64,000 bases of DNA from Nostocales cyanobacterium HT-58-2 (GTDB lineage: Bacteria > Cyanobacteriota > Cyanobacteriia > Cyanobacteriales > Nostocaceae): assembly GCA_002163975.1 (NCBI GenBank), contig CP019636.1, positions 931,001 to 995,000 of the forward strand, written 5' to 3'. Below the pieces are notes generated by a model. It worked only from the letters and a program-made list of their open reading frames with translations, was not told the origin of the DNA and did no database searches. A program made the translations under genes and the position numbers. Shown here one piece after another: positions 35,612 to 44,192 of this stretch (the stretch's first letter is position 1; each line of letters starts with the position of its first letter).

Positions 35612-36133
35612 ATGGCATACGACGTATTTACCAAAGTGGTTGCTCAAGCAGATTCTAGAGGAGAATTCCTGAGCAATGAGCAAATTGATGCTTTGGCTAA
35701 CGTAGTTAAGGACGGCAACAAGCGCTTGGATGTCGTAAACCGTATTACCAGCAATGCTTCCTCTATTGTTACCAACGCTGCTCGCGCTTTGTTTGAAGAT
35801 CAACCCCAGTTGATTGCTCCTGGTGGTAATGCCTACACCAACCGTCGCATGGCTGCTTGCCTCCGCGATATGGAAATTATCTTGCGCTATGTCACCTACG
35901 CCATCTTAGCAGGTGATGCTAGTGTTCTAGATGACCGCTGCTTAAATGGCTTGCGTGAAACATACCAAGCTTTGGGTACTCCTGGTTCTTCCGTAGCAGC
36001 TGGCGTTCAGAAGATGAAGGACGCTGCAGTCAGCATTGCTAATGATCCTAACGGTATCACCAAAGGTGATTGCAGCCAATTGATCTCTGAAGTCGCTAGC
36101 TACTTTGATCGCGCTGCTGCTGCTGTTGCGTAA
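35612..36133 (+). CDS. cpcB: C-phycocyanin beta subunit
   Basis: 173 residues. Bilin cysteines C83 (AACLRD) and C154 (GDCSQL) correspond to mature Cys82 and Cys153. N73 in APGGNAYTN is the site of the conserved gamma-N-methylasparagine. It forms the main rod disc with CpcA in the phycobilisome. First gene of cpcBACDEFG. Codon use is strongly biased to C-ending and translationally optimal codons, as expected for a very highly expressed protein. Confidence 0.98.
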   Translation: MAYDVFTKVVAQADSRGEFLSNEQIDALANVVKDGNKRLDVVNRITSNASSIVTNAARALFEDQPQLIAPGGNAYTNRRMAACLRDMEIILRYVTYAILAGDASVLDDRCLNGLRETYQALGTPGSSVAAGVQKMKDAAVSIANDPNGITKGDCSQLISEVASYFDRAAAAVA

Positions 36134-36235
36134 TAGCACAACATCTAAATAGCACATAAAGAAAGTCCAGAACCTAAAAACTAAAAACTAGGTATCTAGG
36201 CAAGAAATCAAGAAATACCAAGGAGATTTTAGATC

Positions 36236-36727
36236 ATGGTTAAGACACCAATTACAGAAGCTATTGCAGCTGCCGATACCCAAGGGCGTTTTATCAGCAA
36301 CACCGAACTTCAAGCTGTCAACGGTCGTTATGAACGTGCTGCTGCTAGCTTAGAAGCTGCTCGCGGTTTGACTGCAAACGCTCAGCGCCTGATTGATGGT
36401 GCAACCCAAGCTGTCTATCAAAAATTCCCCTACACCACCCAATACAACGGTCCTCAGTACGCTGCTGATTCCCGTGGTAAGTCCAAGTGTGCTCGTGACG
36501 TTGGTCATTATCTGCGGATTATCACTTACTCCTTGGTTGCTGGTGGTACTGGCCCTCTCGATGAGTACCTGATTGCTGGTTTAGATGAAATCAACCGCTC
36601 TTTTGAGTTGTCCCCCAGCTGGTATGTTGAAGCTTTGAAGTACATCAAAGGTAACCACGGTCTATCTGGTCAAGCTGCTAACGAAGCCAACACCTACATT
36701 GATTACGCAATCAACGCTCTAAGCTAG
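36236..36727 (+). CDS. cpcA: C-phycocyanin alpha subunit
   Basis: 163 residues, with the phycocyanobilin cysteine C85 (mature C84) in [15 protein letters not shown]. The chromophore is attached by CpcE/CpcF, encoded downstream. It partners CpcB, 102 bases upstream. Comparison with PecA shows [18 protein letters not shown] against [18 protein letters not shown], so the two are clear paralogues. AAGGAG precedes ATG. A hairpin follows within ten bases of the stop. Confidence 0.98.
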   Translation: MVKTPITEAIAAADTQGRFISNTELQAVNGRYERAAASLEAARGLTANAQRLIDGATQAVYQKFPYTTQYNGPQYAADSRGKSKCARDVGHYLRIITYSLVAGGTGPLDEYLIAGLDEINRSFELSPSWYVEALKYIKGNHGLSGQAANEANTYIDYAINALS

Positions 36728-36735
36728 ATTAGCGT

Positions 36736-36801
36736 AATGCCCGGAGAGGGATGCAAGTGCTGGATGTAATCACCTAGCAGTTGAATCTAGCTCCGGGCAT
36801 T
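36736..36801 (+). terminator. Attenuator hairpin between cpcA and cpcC
   Basis: AATGCCCGGAG (36736-36746) pairs exactly with CTCCGGGCATT (36791-36801), followed by GTTTT. In cyanobacterial cpc operons such a hairpin allows partial read-through, so that cpcBA mRNA greatly exceeds linker mRNA. Confidence 0.85.
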
Positions 36802-36887
36802 GTTTTATCTGGTGATAGATAAAAAATATTTATCAAAGCACACTGTGAAAAGCAGCAAACATAGTGCATGAATAGGGGGAAATAAAA

Positions 36888-37748
36888 ATGGCGATTACAA
36901 CAGCCGCATCCAGATTGGGGACGGAGGCTTTTAATGATGCACCTCGAGTTGAACTTCGCTTCAACGCCAGTAAAGAACAAGTCGAATGGGTGATCCGCGC
37001 CGTTTATCGGCAAGTTCTGGGCAATGATTATGTGATGGCATCGGATCGGCTAGTGAGTGCAGAATCACTCCTGCGAGATGGTAACCTGACAGTACGAGAG
37101 TTTGTACGTGCCGTTGCTAAATCGGAACTCTACAAAAAGAAATTTTTCTACAACAGTTTTCAAACACGGTTAATCGAACTCAACTATAAGCATTTGTTGG
37201 GTCGTGCTCCTTATGATGAGTCTGAGGTGGCTTATCACTTGGATCTTTACCAAGACAAAGGGTATGATGCCGAAATCGACTCTTATATTGATTCTGAAGA
37301 GTATCAGAACAACTTCGGCGATAATATCGTGCCTTACTATCGCGGTTTTGAGACTCAACCTGGACAAAAAACAGTAGGATTTAATCGGATATTCCGGTTG
37401 TATCGGGGTTATGCCAATAGCGATCGCGCTCAGGTAGAAGGCACAAAATCTCGTCTAGCACGTGAACTAGCAAGTAATAGCGCTTCCTCCATCGTCGGTC
37501 CTTCTGGTACTAACGACAATTGGGGATTCCGTGCATCTGATGACATAACACCTCGGAAAAATCTAGGTAATGCAGTGGGAGAAGGCGATCGCGTCTACCG
37601 CCTGGAAGTCACAGGTATTCGTGGTCCTGGCTACCCCAGTGTAAGACGCAGCAGCACAGCTTTCTTTGTGCCTTACGAGCGGCTTTCAGAAAAAATACAG
37701 CAAATTCACCGCCAAGGTGGAAAAATCGTTAGCGTCAATCCAGCTTAG
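36888..37748 (+). CDS. cpcC: Phycocyanin-associated rod linker, 32-kDa type
   Basis: 286 residues. An N-terminal linker domain ([60 protein letters not shown]) is followed by a hinge and a C-terminal CpcD-like domain ([20 protein letters not shown] to [20 protein letters not shown]). It connects PC hexamers in the rod and directs energy flow to the core. Close paralogue of PecC. GGGGGAAATAAAA lies before the ATG. Fourth position in the cpc operon order B-A-C. Confidence 0.96.
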   Translation: MAITTAASRLGTEAFNDAPRVELRFNASKEQVEWVIRAVYRQVLGNDYVMASDRLVSAESLLRDGNLTVREFVRAVAKSELYKKKFFYNSFQTRLIELNYKHLLGRAPYDESEVAYHLDLYQDKGYDAEIDSYIDSEEYQNNFGDNIVPYYRGFETQPGQKTVGFNRIFRLYRGYANSDRAQVEGTKSRLARELASNSASSIVGPSGTNDNWGFRASDDITPRKNLGNAVGEGDRVYRLEVTGIRGPGYPSVRRSSTAFFVPYERLSEKIQQIHRQGGKIVSVNPA

Positions 37749-37842
37749 AAGACTAGGCATAAAGATGAGAAAGTGAGGCTGTCTCGAGTCCCTCCACAGT
37801 CAAAACCCGCTAACAAGCAACATTATAAAAGAGGTTAAAACG

Positions 37843-38088
37843 ATGTTCGGTCAAACAACAGTCGGAACTGGTGGCATTTCTACATCGGCTAGCCGGATGT
37901 TTCGTTACGAAGTTGTAGGCTTGCGGCAAAACTCAGAAACAGACAAAAATAAGTATGATATCCGGAACAGTGGTAGCGTGTTCATCACGGTGCCATACAG
38001 TCGGATGAATGAAGAAATGCAACGGATTACTCGCTTAGGCGGTAGAATCGTCAAAATTGAACCCTTAACCGCTGAAGACTCCAACTAA
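37843..38088 (+). CDS. cpcD: Rod-capping linker CpcD
   Basis: 81 residues, a single CpcD domain: SRMFRYEVVGLRQNSETDKN, then VPYSRMNEEMQRITRLGGRI. It caps the distal PC hexamer and limits rod length. The family length (about 80) is met. It is homologous to the C-terminal domains of CpcC and PecC. In strains with PEC at rod tips, a separate cap for PC rods still occurs. It is followed by cpcE after 11 bases, so the two are tightly coupled. Confidence 0.96.
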   Translation: MFGQTTVGTGGISTSASRMFRYEVVGLRQNSETDKNKYDIRNSGSVFITVPYSRMNEEMQRITRLGGRIVKIEPLTAEDSN

Positions 38089-38099
38089 CACGTCAGAGA

Positions 38100-38930
38100 A
38101 TGATAGAGCCAGGTGCAGAGGAATATTCCGCAGAAAACGCACCACCGCTGACGCCAGAGCAAGCGATCGCCAACCTGCAGTCACCAGATATTAGTCTCCG
38201 CTACTATGCCGCTTGGTGGCTGGGTAAGTTCCGGATCAAATCTTCAGAAGCTGTAGACGCCCTCATTGCAGCGTTAGAAGATGAAGCCGATAGAACAGAA
38301 CTGGGGGGGTATCCTCTGCGACGTAATGCTGCAAGAGCGCTGGGAAAATTAGGTCATGCTAAAGCTATCCCCGGCTTAATCAAGTGCCTGGAATGCTCCG
38401 ACTTTTATGTGCGGGAAGCAGCCGCTCAGTCTTTAGAAATGCTGCGCAACCCGATGGCGGCTCCAGCACTGATGCAACTACTGGAAGGGGGTGTAGAAGC
38501 TGCTGTACAAGTACCAGGACGCCCCCATTTAACCCAGCCATATGAAGCGGTGATAGAAGCCTTGGGAGCCATTGGGGCAACTGAGGCTGTTCCTATCATT
38601 CAACCTTTTTTAGAGCATTCGGTTCCAAGGGTGCAATGCGCAGCAGCTAGAGCTATGTACCAACTGACACAAGACCCAATGTACGGGGAGCGATTAGTGA
38701 AAATGTTGGAAAGCAGCACTCTACAATTGCGTCGCGTTGCCGTAGGGGATTTGGGTGCAATAGGGTACATGGCAGCAGCAGATGCGATCGCCAACGCTAC
38801 GGTAGAAAACAGCTTCAAACTTATCGCCCTCAAAGGCTTACTGGAGTCTCAGCTCAAACAAGAGTTAGATTCATCTGTTCTTTGTAATAACGCTATCAAG
38901 GTCATGAACTTGATGGATTCACTGTTATAG
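38100..38930 (+). CDS. cpcE: Phycocyanin alpha-subunit phycocyanobilin lyase, CpcE
   Basis: 276 residues of HEAT-like (E/F-lyase) repeats: LRYYAAWWLGKFRIKSSEAV, GGYPLRRNAARALGKLGHAK, VREAAAQSLEMLRNPMAAPA, VQCAAARAMYQL. As the CpcE/CpcF heterodimer it attaches phycocyanobilin to CpcA C84. Starts at ATG 38100, 11 bases after cpcD. A repeat-rich 162-base gap separates it from cpcF. Paralogue of PecE. Confidence 0.95.
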   Translation: MIEPGAEEYSAENAPPLTPEQAIANLQSPDISLRYYAAWWLGKFRIKSSEAVDALIAALEDEADRTELGGYPLRRNAARALGKLGHAKAIPGLIKCLECSDFYVREAAAQSLEMLRNPMAAPALMQLLEGGVEAAVQVPGRPHLTQPYEAVIEALGAIGATEAVPIIQPFLEHSVPRVQCAAARAMYQLTQDPMYGERLVKMLESSTLQLRRVAVGDLGAIGYMAAADAIANATVENSFKLIALKGLLESQLKQELDSSVLCNNAIKVMNLMDSLL

Positions 38931-39075
38931 TCCAAAGTCAAGAGTCAAGAGTCAAAAACTTTGGACTCTTGACTCTTGAACGCCAGTCGTCTGCGGAGGG
39001 AAAACGCCACTTGTAACAAGAGCGGCTCGCCGCCCAACGCAGTGGCTCCCCTCCTGGAGCTTACGCTCCTCTTGA
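38929..39075. repeat. Palindromic and heptanucleotide repeats between cpcE and cpcF
   Basis: AGTCCAAAGT (38929-38938) pairs with ACTTTGGACT (38958-38967), with AGAGTCA heptamer-like words (GTCAAGAGTCAAGAGTCAA) between and after. The GC-rich block CGTCTGCGGAGGGAAAACGC through CGGCTCGCCGCCCAACGC follows. It interrupts an operon whose genes are otherwise closely spaced, so it may lower cpcF expression or be transcribed through. Confidence 0.7.
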
Positions 39076-39092
39076 CTCTTGACTTCTGACCA

Positions 39093-39728
39093 ATGACCAA
39101 TACCCAACAACTCATTCACGCCGTGACCGAGGCAGACTCACCAGCACGAATGGTGGCGGCAGTGCAAAACTTGGCAGCAGCGAAGGATGCAGCGGCAATT
39201 CCTACTCTAATAGCAGTGTTTGGGTACAACAACCCACCAGCAGCGGTGGCAGCATTGACCGGGCTCACAGAGTTGGGAGAAGCTGCAGTGCCACAGTTGC
39301 TAGCACAAATAGACGACTATAACTATGGCGCAAGGGCTTACTCAATTAGGGCACTGGCTGCGATCGCTGATCCTCGCGCCTTAGATGTCTTGCTGGCAGC
39401 AGCCACGACTGATTTTGCCCCTAGTGTCCGACGTGCTGCTGCCAAGGGTCTGGGGAACTTATGCTGGCAGAAGCTGGATATTCCAGAACGACACACAGCC
39501 CAAGAAAGAGCACTCCAAGGCTTGCTTGCCATTTCCCAGGATTCCGATTGGTCAATTCGTTATGCTGCTGTTGTTGGTTTGCAAGCTCTAGCAAAAGTAC
39601 CTGATTTGCAAGAGTCAATTCGGTCTAGATTTGAGGAAATGCTGGCAACTGATGTGGAGGAAGCAGTCCGCGCTCGTGTGCGATTGGCTCAAACACACGC
39701 GATAGATTGCCTTTCTTTTGCCCGATGA
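39093..39728 (+). CDS. cpcF: Phycocyanin alpha-subunit phycocyanobilin lyase, CpcF
   Basis: 211 residues of HEAT-like repeats (VRRAAAKGLGNLCWQKLDIP, YGARAYSIRALAAIADPRAL, WSIRYAAVVGLQALA). It is the partner of CpcE in attaching phycocyanobilin to CpcA. Length and repeat layout match PecF, but the isomerase motif NHCQGN of PecF is not present, as expected for a simple lyase. cpcG1 follows after 30 bases. Confidence 0.95.
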   Translation: MTNTQQLIHAVTEADSPARMVAAVQNLAAAKDAAAIPTLIAVFGYNNPPAAVAALTGLTELGEAAVPQLLAQIDDYNYGARAYSIRALAAIADPRALDVLLAAATTDFAPSVRRAAAKGLGNLCWQKLDIPERHTAQERALQGLLAISQDSDWSIRYAAVVGLQALAKVPDLQESIRSRFEEMLATDVEEAVRARVRLAQTHAIDCLSFAR

Positions 39729-39758
39729 AGTTTACCATAAAATAAGGTAAAAGTAAAG

Positions 39759-40598
39759 ATGACAATACCACTACTTGAATCTTCACCGACAACGCAGAAT
39801 CAGCGTGTCGAAGGCTACGAAGTCCCAAACGAAGATACGCCAACTATTTACCGATTGGCAGATGCCACTTCCGACACAGATATTGATGCCATCATCTGGG
39901 CAGGGTATCGGCAAATTTTCAGCGAACATCTCATTTTAGAGAGATATCGTCAACCCTTCCTAGAATCCCAACTACGAAATCGGGCAATTAACGTCAGAGA
40001 TTTTATCCGGGGGTTGGGCAAAACCGAAGTTTACCGAGAATTGGTGGGAGAAACCAATTCTAACTACCGCTTGGTTGACATCAGTTTTAAGCGGTTTTTA
40101 GGGCGTGCTACATACGGCAAAGACGAACAAATTTCTTGGTCAATCGTCGTTGCCACAAAAGGATTGCATGGTTTTATCGACGCAGTGGTAGATAGCGAAG
40201 AGTATCGCCAGAACTTTGGTGATGACATTATCCCTTTCCAACGCCGTCGCTTTAAAGACCGACCCTTTAACTTAGTAAATCCTCGTTACGCCGACTACTG
40301 GCGTAATCGTGAGTTGTCACAAGCTCTAGCTGGTCGTTCCTACTACCAAGTTGCGGTTTCTGGGCAATCCGTACAAAAGGGAATTCGTCAAGCGATTCCT
40401 TATAACTTTTTGGCAATGGCTGCTAGTATCGCACCAGGTGGACAGAATTACCAACGCACAAGCGACAGTGCCAGAAACTCTATCTCTTCTGTAGAGCTTC
40501 CGGAAACATACAGTTCAACTGGAGCTGAGCAACCAACTGTAAAACCTACAAAAGTTGCTTTACCTTATCGTTATATTCCCGGAAACAAGACCAGCTGA
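39759..40598 (+). CDS. cpcG1: Rod-core linker CpcG1
   Basis: 279 residues. An N-terminal linker domain ([80 protein letters not shown]; residues ~18-190) precedes a basic, variable tail that contacts the core. The motif [17 protein letters not shown] is at the N-terminus. It joins rods to the allophycocyanin core. The length equals that I recall for Anabaena CpcG1. First of three tandem cpcG genes. Confidence 0.95.
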   Translation: MTIPLLESSPTTQNQRVEGYEVPNEDTPTIYRLADATSDTDIDAIIWAGYRQIFSEHLILERYRQPFLESQLRNRAINVRDFIRGLGKTEVYRELVGETNSNYRLVDISFKRFLGRATYGKDEQISWSIVVATKGLHGFIDAVVDSEEYRQNFGDDIIPFQRRRFKDRPFNLVNPRYADYWRNRELSQALAGRSYYQVAVSGQSVQKGIRQAIPYNFLAMAASIAPGGQNYQRTSDSARNSISSVELPETYSSTGAEQPTVKPTKVALPYRYIPGNKTS

Positions 40599-40600
40599 AG

Positions 40601-40623
40601 AGTCATTAGTCATTAGTCATTAG
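40601..40623 (+). repeat. Heptanucleotide short tandem repeat
   Basis: AGTCATT occurs three times in a row, followed by AG. Related ACAAATG/ACAAAGG words follow up to 40675. Heptanucleotide repeats of this kind are a hallmark of heterocystous cyanobacteria. It lies between cpcG1 and cpcG2. Confidence 0.8.
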
Positions 40624-40682
40624 TACAAAAGCTAATGATATACGACATATGACAAAGAACAAATGACAAAGGACAATTAACA

Positions 40683-41426
40683 ATGTCAATTCCTCTCCTG
40701 CAATACAAACCCAGTTCACAAAACCAACGTGTTGAAGGGTACGAAGTTCCTAACGAAGATACTCCCAGGATTTATCGCCTAGAAGACTCGCCTTCTGATG
40801 GTGAAATCAAAGAGTTAATTTGGGCGGCTTATCGCCAAGTTTTCAGCGAACACGAAATCTTGAGTTTTTACCGCCAGACTAATTTGGAATCCCAGCTGAA
40901 GAACCGAGCAATTTCTGCGCGTGACTTTATCCGGGGTTTGGCAAAGTCTGAGGCATTTCGTCGTTTGGTTGTTGAGACAAACTCCAACTACCGCGTCGTA
41001 GAACTGAGCCTCAAACGACTTTTGGGTCGTGCGCCATACAACAAAGACGAAGAAATTGCTTGGTCGATTAAAATTGCCACCTTGGGTTTTGGCGGTTTTG
41101 TCGATGCTTTATTAGATAGCGAAGAATATCTAACCAACTTTGGTGAGAATACAGTTCCTTACCAACGCCGTCGCTTTAAAGATAGACCCTTTAACTTGGT
41201 GACACCTCGCTATGGCAACTACTGGCGAGATAAGCAGGAAGATGAACGCTATAAGTGGGGCGACATCAATAACTTTTTGGAAATGGCGAATTCCATCAAG
41301 ATTAATACCGTGAAATACACACCAGTGAGCACGGCAAATATTAAGATTCCCGACACAACACGGGAAACAAAACCACAAGGAATTCCTGTTTCCATTAGCC
41401 CTACAGCAAGTTTCCCCATAAGGTGA
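40683..41426 (+). CDS. cpcG2: Rod-core linker CpcG2
   Basis: 247 residues, with the same linker domain as CpcG1 ([60 protein letters not shown]) and a shorter tail. The N-terminal [20 protein letters not shown] is shared with CpcG1 and CpcG4. Paralogous rod-core linkers bind rods at different core sites. Length fits CpcG2 of Anabaena as I recall it. 84 bases after cpcG1. Confidence 0.93.
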   Translation: MSIPLLQYKPSSQNQRVEGYEVPNEDTPRIYRLEDSPSDGEIKELIWAAYRQVFSEHEILSFYRQTNLESQLKNRAISARDFIRGLAKSEAFRRLVVETNSNYRVVELSLKRLLGRAPYNKDEEIAWSIKIATLGFGGFVDALLDSEEYLTNFGENTVPYQRRRFKDRPFNLVTPRYGNYWRDKQEDERYKWGDINNFLEMANSIKINTVKYTPVSTANIKIPDTTRETKPQGIPVSISPTASFPIR

Positions 41427-41569
41427 GTTGTGAGTCGTGAGTAGAATAACCAACAACTCACAACTAACAATCCTTAATGCGGGAAAATAATGAAAGAACA
41501 AGGATGTTGAGCAATCCAGTTTTTAGCTCTTTGTTTCAATAGTTAATTATTGACGAGGAAAAATAGAAC

Positions 41570-42331
41570 ATGGCACTGCCATTACTTGAATACAAACCAA
41601 GCAGCCAAAATCACCGTGTCAAGAGCTTTGGTAAGGCTGACCAAAATGAAGATACACCTTATATCTACCGTCTAGAAGATGTAAGCAGCTACACCGATAT
41701 CCAAAACATTATTTGGGCAGGATATCGCCAAGTTTTCAGCGAGCATGAAATTCTCAAGTTCAATCGCCAGGTGACTCTGGAATCTCAGCTGAAAAATGGC
41801 TCGATTACTGTACGCGACTTCATTCGTGGTTTAGCTAAGTCTGAGGCTTTTTACCGTCTGGTTGTCTCGGTAAATAACAATTACCGTCTAGTAGACATCA
41901 CACTCAGACGTTTGTTGGGTCGTTCATCTTACAACAAAGAAGAAGAAATTGCTTGGTCTATCGTAATTGGAACCAAGGGTTTTGGTGGCTTTGTGGATGC
42001 CTTGGTGGATAGTGACGAGTACACCGAAGCTTTTGGCGATAACACCGTGCCTTACCAGCGCAAGCGTCTGGAAGGACGCCCCTTCAACTTGGTCACTCCT
42101 CGCTACGGCGAAGACTTCCAAGAAACAGCTGGTACCGTCAAGACCGACTGGCGCTTCACGCTGGACAAATTCTACAGCCGCAAGTTCCAAGAACGGCAAT
42201 TGGCAGAAGGCGATCCACGCAAGTACCGTGACTTGGCAACGTCTATCAATCCCCAAGGCAACTACGCTCAACGCGTTTCTGCTTTTGACCTTGATTATCT
42301 GAGCCTAGTTCCAAACCGTGGCAAACGCTAA
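41570..42331 (+). CDS. cpcG4: Rod-core linker, CpcG4 type
   Basis: 253 residues. Linker domain [80 protein letters not shown]. The tail begins [20 protein letters not shown], unlike those of the two upstream copies. Both length and tail point to the Anabaena CpcG4 type, while a CpcG3-type gene is absent between it and cpcG2. Codon use is again highly biased, suggesting that it is the most expressed of the three. Terminator hairpin downstream. Confidence 0.88.
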   Translation: MALPLLEYKPSSQNHRVKSFGKADQNEDTPYIYRLEDVSSYTDIQNIIWAGYRQVFSEHEILKFNRQVTLESQLKNGSITVRDFIRGLAKSEAFYRLVVSVNNNYRLVDITLRRLLGRSSYNKEEEIAWSIVIGTKGFGGFVDALVDSDEYTEAFGDNTVPYQRKRLEGRPFNLVTPRYGEDFQETAGTVKTDWRFTLDKFYSRKFQERQLAEGDPRKYRDLATSINPQGNYAQRVSAFDLDYLSLVPNRGKR

Positions 42332-42362
42332 CATTTAAACTCTGATTCCCTCAAATTTCATG

Positions 42363-42452
42363 CTGGGTCTGGTGACCGCGTTGATGTAACATACAGGTTG
42401 ACCTTTTTGTTAACTGGGTGTTGCGTTAAGTGGAGACTAGACCCAGTCGTTT
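42363..42452 (+). terminator. Terminator of the cpc operon
   Basis: CTGGGTCT (42363-42370) pairs with AGACCCAG (42439-42446) around a long loop, followed by TCGTTTT. It lies 32 bases after cpcG4. Confidence 0.7.
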
Positions 42453-42939
42453 TAGGATAAAAGTAATTTATATTATCTCGACTAATTAATCAACAATACT
42501 AAATCCTATAGAAAAGAATGGGGCGATCGCGCGTATGATACCCAACCGAGCAGAGCTTGGTTGCAGAGACACAAAGCGTTGGCAAAGCCTGTCTACAGAG
42601 CTGATCCAACCTCACCCTTCGTGCTCTGCCGGGCATCCCTCTCCTAAGCAAGAAGATGAAAAGATTTTAACTACGCTCAAAGCAAGGGTGAGATTTTGAG
42701 CTAGAGGTGTGTACACTGTAGGGCTTTGGGTGTATGTAATCAGTTTTGCAATTTATTTTTAAACTTTAAGGTATTCTCTGTACCTGTCTAGAAACAAGAG
42801 AACTCTGATAATAGTTAAGAATCGCTTACAAGAAGACTATCGGGACAAGCTCATAAAGTTGTATAATGACGGGAAAGTCAAAAAGCAAAACTGATTTTGA
42901 CAACGTACTTTTTCTTATATCACTTGGAAAAAGCGACAA
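42453..42939. other. Intergenic region between cpc terminator and RNA candidate
   Basis: About 490 bases with a HIP1 site near 42525 and repeat-like words (CACCCTTCGTGCTCTGCCGG and CAAGGGTGAGATTTTGAG). No gene is visible. The right end is AT-rich and may hold a promoter for the structured segment or for hetI. Confidence 0.4.
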
Positions 42940-43125
42940 GACCGTTTGACTGTTAATTTAAGTGTGAGATTAAGGTTTTCCCATGAAAACCTAGACGAGG
43001 GGAAGGCGGGATAAATCCACACATCCTCCACATCTTGTCGCGGGAGTGGTAAATCACCGGACAATGAGTTGAGGACCATAGTTAACAGCGGAAAGACTTC
43101 GTTGTTAGCTCTAGTCCTCTAAAAA
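42940..43125 (+). ncRNA. Candidate structured RNA or leader upstream of hetI
   Basis: Non-coding sequence with several stems: AGGTTTTC/GAAAACCT (about 42973-42992), GTGGT/ATCAC near 43046-43057, and a strong compound hairpin at 43071-43119 (GAGGAC/GTCCTC enclosing AGTTAACA/TTGTTAGCT), followed by TAAAAATTT. Purine-rich single strands lie between them. It ends about 50 bases before hetI, so it may be a regulatory leader or an independent small RNA. I do not recognise a known class. Confidence 0.35.
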
Positions 43126-43173
43126 TTTAGGTATCTCTATTCAGGCATTAGCTGACTATTACTGCGTGACTCA

Positions 43174-43893
43174 ATGATATTTAATAATCAATTGTGGCTG
43201 CCTGCATCGGCAGATTTAACTTTGTTGCAGGATGAAGTTCATGTCTGGCGAATTAACCTTGACAGACCGGAAGCACAGCTGGAACACTTGGCAGCAACCC
43301 TCTCCAGCGACGAAGTTGGTCGGGCAAAGCGGTTCTATAAAGAACAGCATCGTCAGCGTTTTATTGCTGGTCGAGGTATCTTGCGAACGATATTGGGTCG
43401 CTACTTGGGTATAGAACCGCAACAGTTGCAGTTTTGTTATGAATCCTCTGGCAAACCAGTATTAGCTGAGACATTTGCCGATAGTAAACTATGGTTTAAC
43501 TTAACTCATTCTCAAGGGTTAGCTCTGTGTGCAGTGAGTTGCGATCGCCTCGTGGGAGTAGACCTAGAATATATCCGTCCGATTTCTGATGTTCTCACAC
43601 TTGCGAAACGATACTTTTCACCAGGGGAATATGCAGTGATGTGTGGGCTTCCTCCCCATCAAATGCAACAAGTGTTCTTTCGCTACTGGACTTGCAAAGA
43701 AGCATATCTAAAAGCAACTGGAGTAGGAATTGCTCAGCTAGAGCAAATAGAAGTTTCCCTTACTCCAACACAACCAGCAAAGCTAAAGACAGAAGAGCAC
43801 TGGAGCCTGGTAGAAATTGTACCTGATAACAATACTGTTGCAGCTGTTGCTGTGGAAGGCTATGGCCTGAATTTGAAGTGCTGGCAGTATTGA
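43174..43893 (+). CDS. hetI: 4'-phosphopantetheinyl transferase HetI
   Basis: 239 residues of the Sfp type. Motifs: LWFNLTHSQGLALCAVS, LVGVDLEYIRP (Mg2+-binding D and E) and FFRYWTCKEAYLKATGVG (W-x-x-K-E-A-x-x-K). It transfers phosphopantetheine from CoA to carrier-protein serines, here very probably the two ACPs of HglE and the ACP of HglB. It is on the opposite strand to, and converges with, the hgl genes, as in Anabaena, but hetN is missing between it and hglB. As usual in cyanobacteria it may be the general PPTase of the cell. Confidence 0.94.
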   Translation: MIFNNQLWLPASADLTLLQDEVHVWRINLDRPEAQLEHLAATLSSDEVGRAKRFYKEQHRQRFIAGRGILRTILGRYLGIEPQQLQFCYESSGKPVLAETFADSKLWFNLTHSQGLALCAVSCDRLVGVDLEYIRPISDVLTLAKRYFSPGEYAVMCGLPPHQMQQVFFRYWTCKEAYLKATGVGIAQLEQIEVSLTPTQPAKLKTEEHWSLVEIVPDNNTVAAVAVEGYGLNLKCWQY

Positions 43894-43927
43894 TACACGG
43901 TTAGTAGTCATTGCTATCTAAGAGTTA

Positions 43928-44013
43928 GGGCGGGTTTCAAACCCGCCCCTATTAAATATGCAACAATCATCAGCATTGTAAGCAGCACAAGGGCGCAATG
44001 CTGATGATTGTTG
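43928..44013. terminator. Two perfect hairpins between hetI and hglB
   Basis: GGGCGGGTT-TCA-AACCCGCCC lies at 43928-43948, and a perfect 18-bp stem (CAACAATCATCAGCATTG with its inverse) at 43961-44013. Both lie between convergent genes and can terminate either transcript. Confidence 0.75.
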
Positions 44014-44033
44014 TTAAAATCTCATGCAAAGAT

Positions 44034-44105
44034 GCAAAGACGCTAGTGGAACTTTAAAACTTTGTTTTTTACAAAGTCCCACTAGGAAAAACTTTGCGTC
44101 TTTGC
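44034..44105. repeat. 72-bp palindromic repeat element
   Basis: GCAAAGACGC (44034-44043) pairs with GCGTCTTTGC (44096-44105). Internal AGTGG/CCACT and ACTTT/AAAGT stems make a nearly complete palindrome. The GCAAAGACGC word is a common cyanobacterial intergenic repeat. It lies where hetN would be expected. Confidence 0.7.
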
Positions 44106-44192
44106 CTGTGTGTATCCGTTTGTATCCATCAAAAAATGTTGGGTTCAGTATCTACCTCAACCCAACTTATCAACTAAATCACTTTCAACTGA

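Noticed and set aside
40601..40675. Short tandem repeats suspected as a CRISPR array
   Set aside because: Units are 7 bp without spacers; these are heptanucleotide repeats. No CRISPR array or cas gene is seen in the window.
42453..43173. Search for a tmRNA, RNase P RNA or cobalamin riboswitch in the gap before hetI
   Set aside because: None of the conserved core words of these RNAs is present, so only an unassigned structured candidate is reported.
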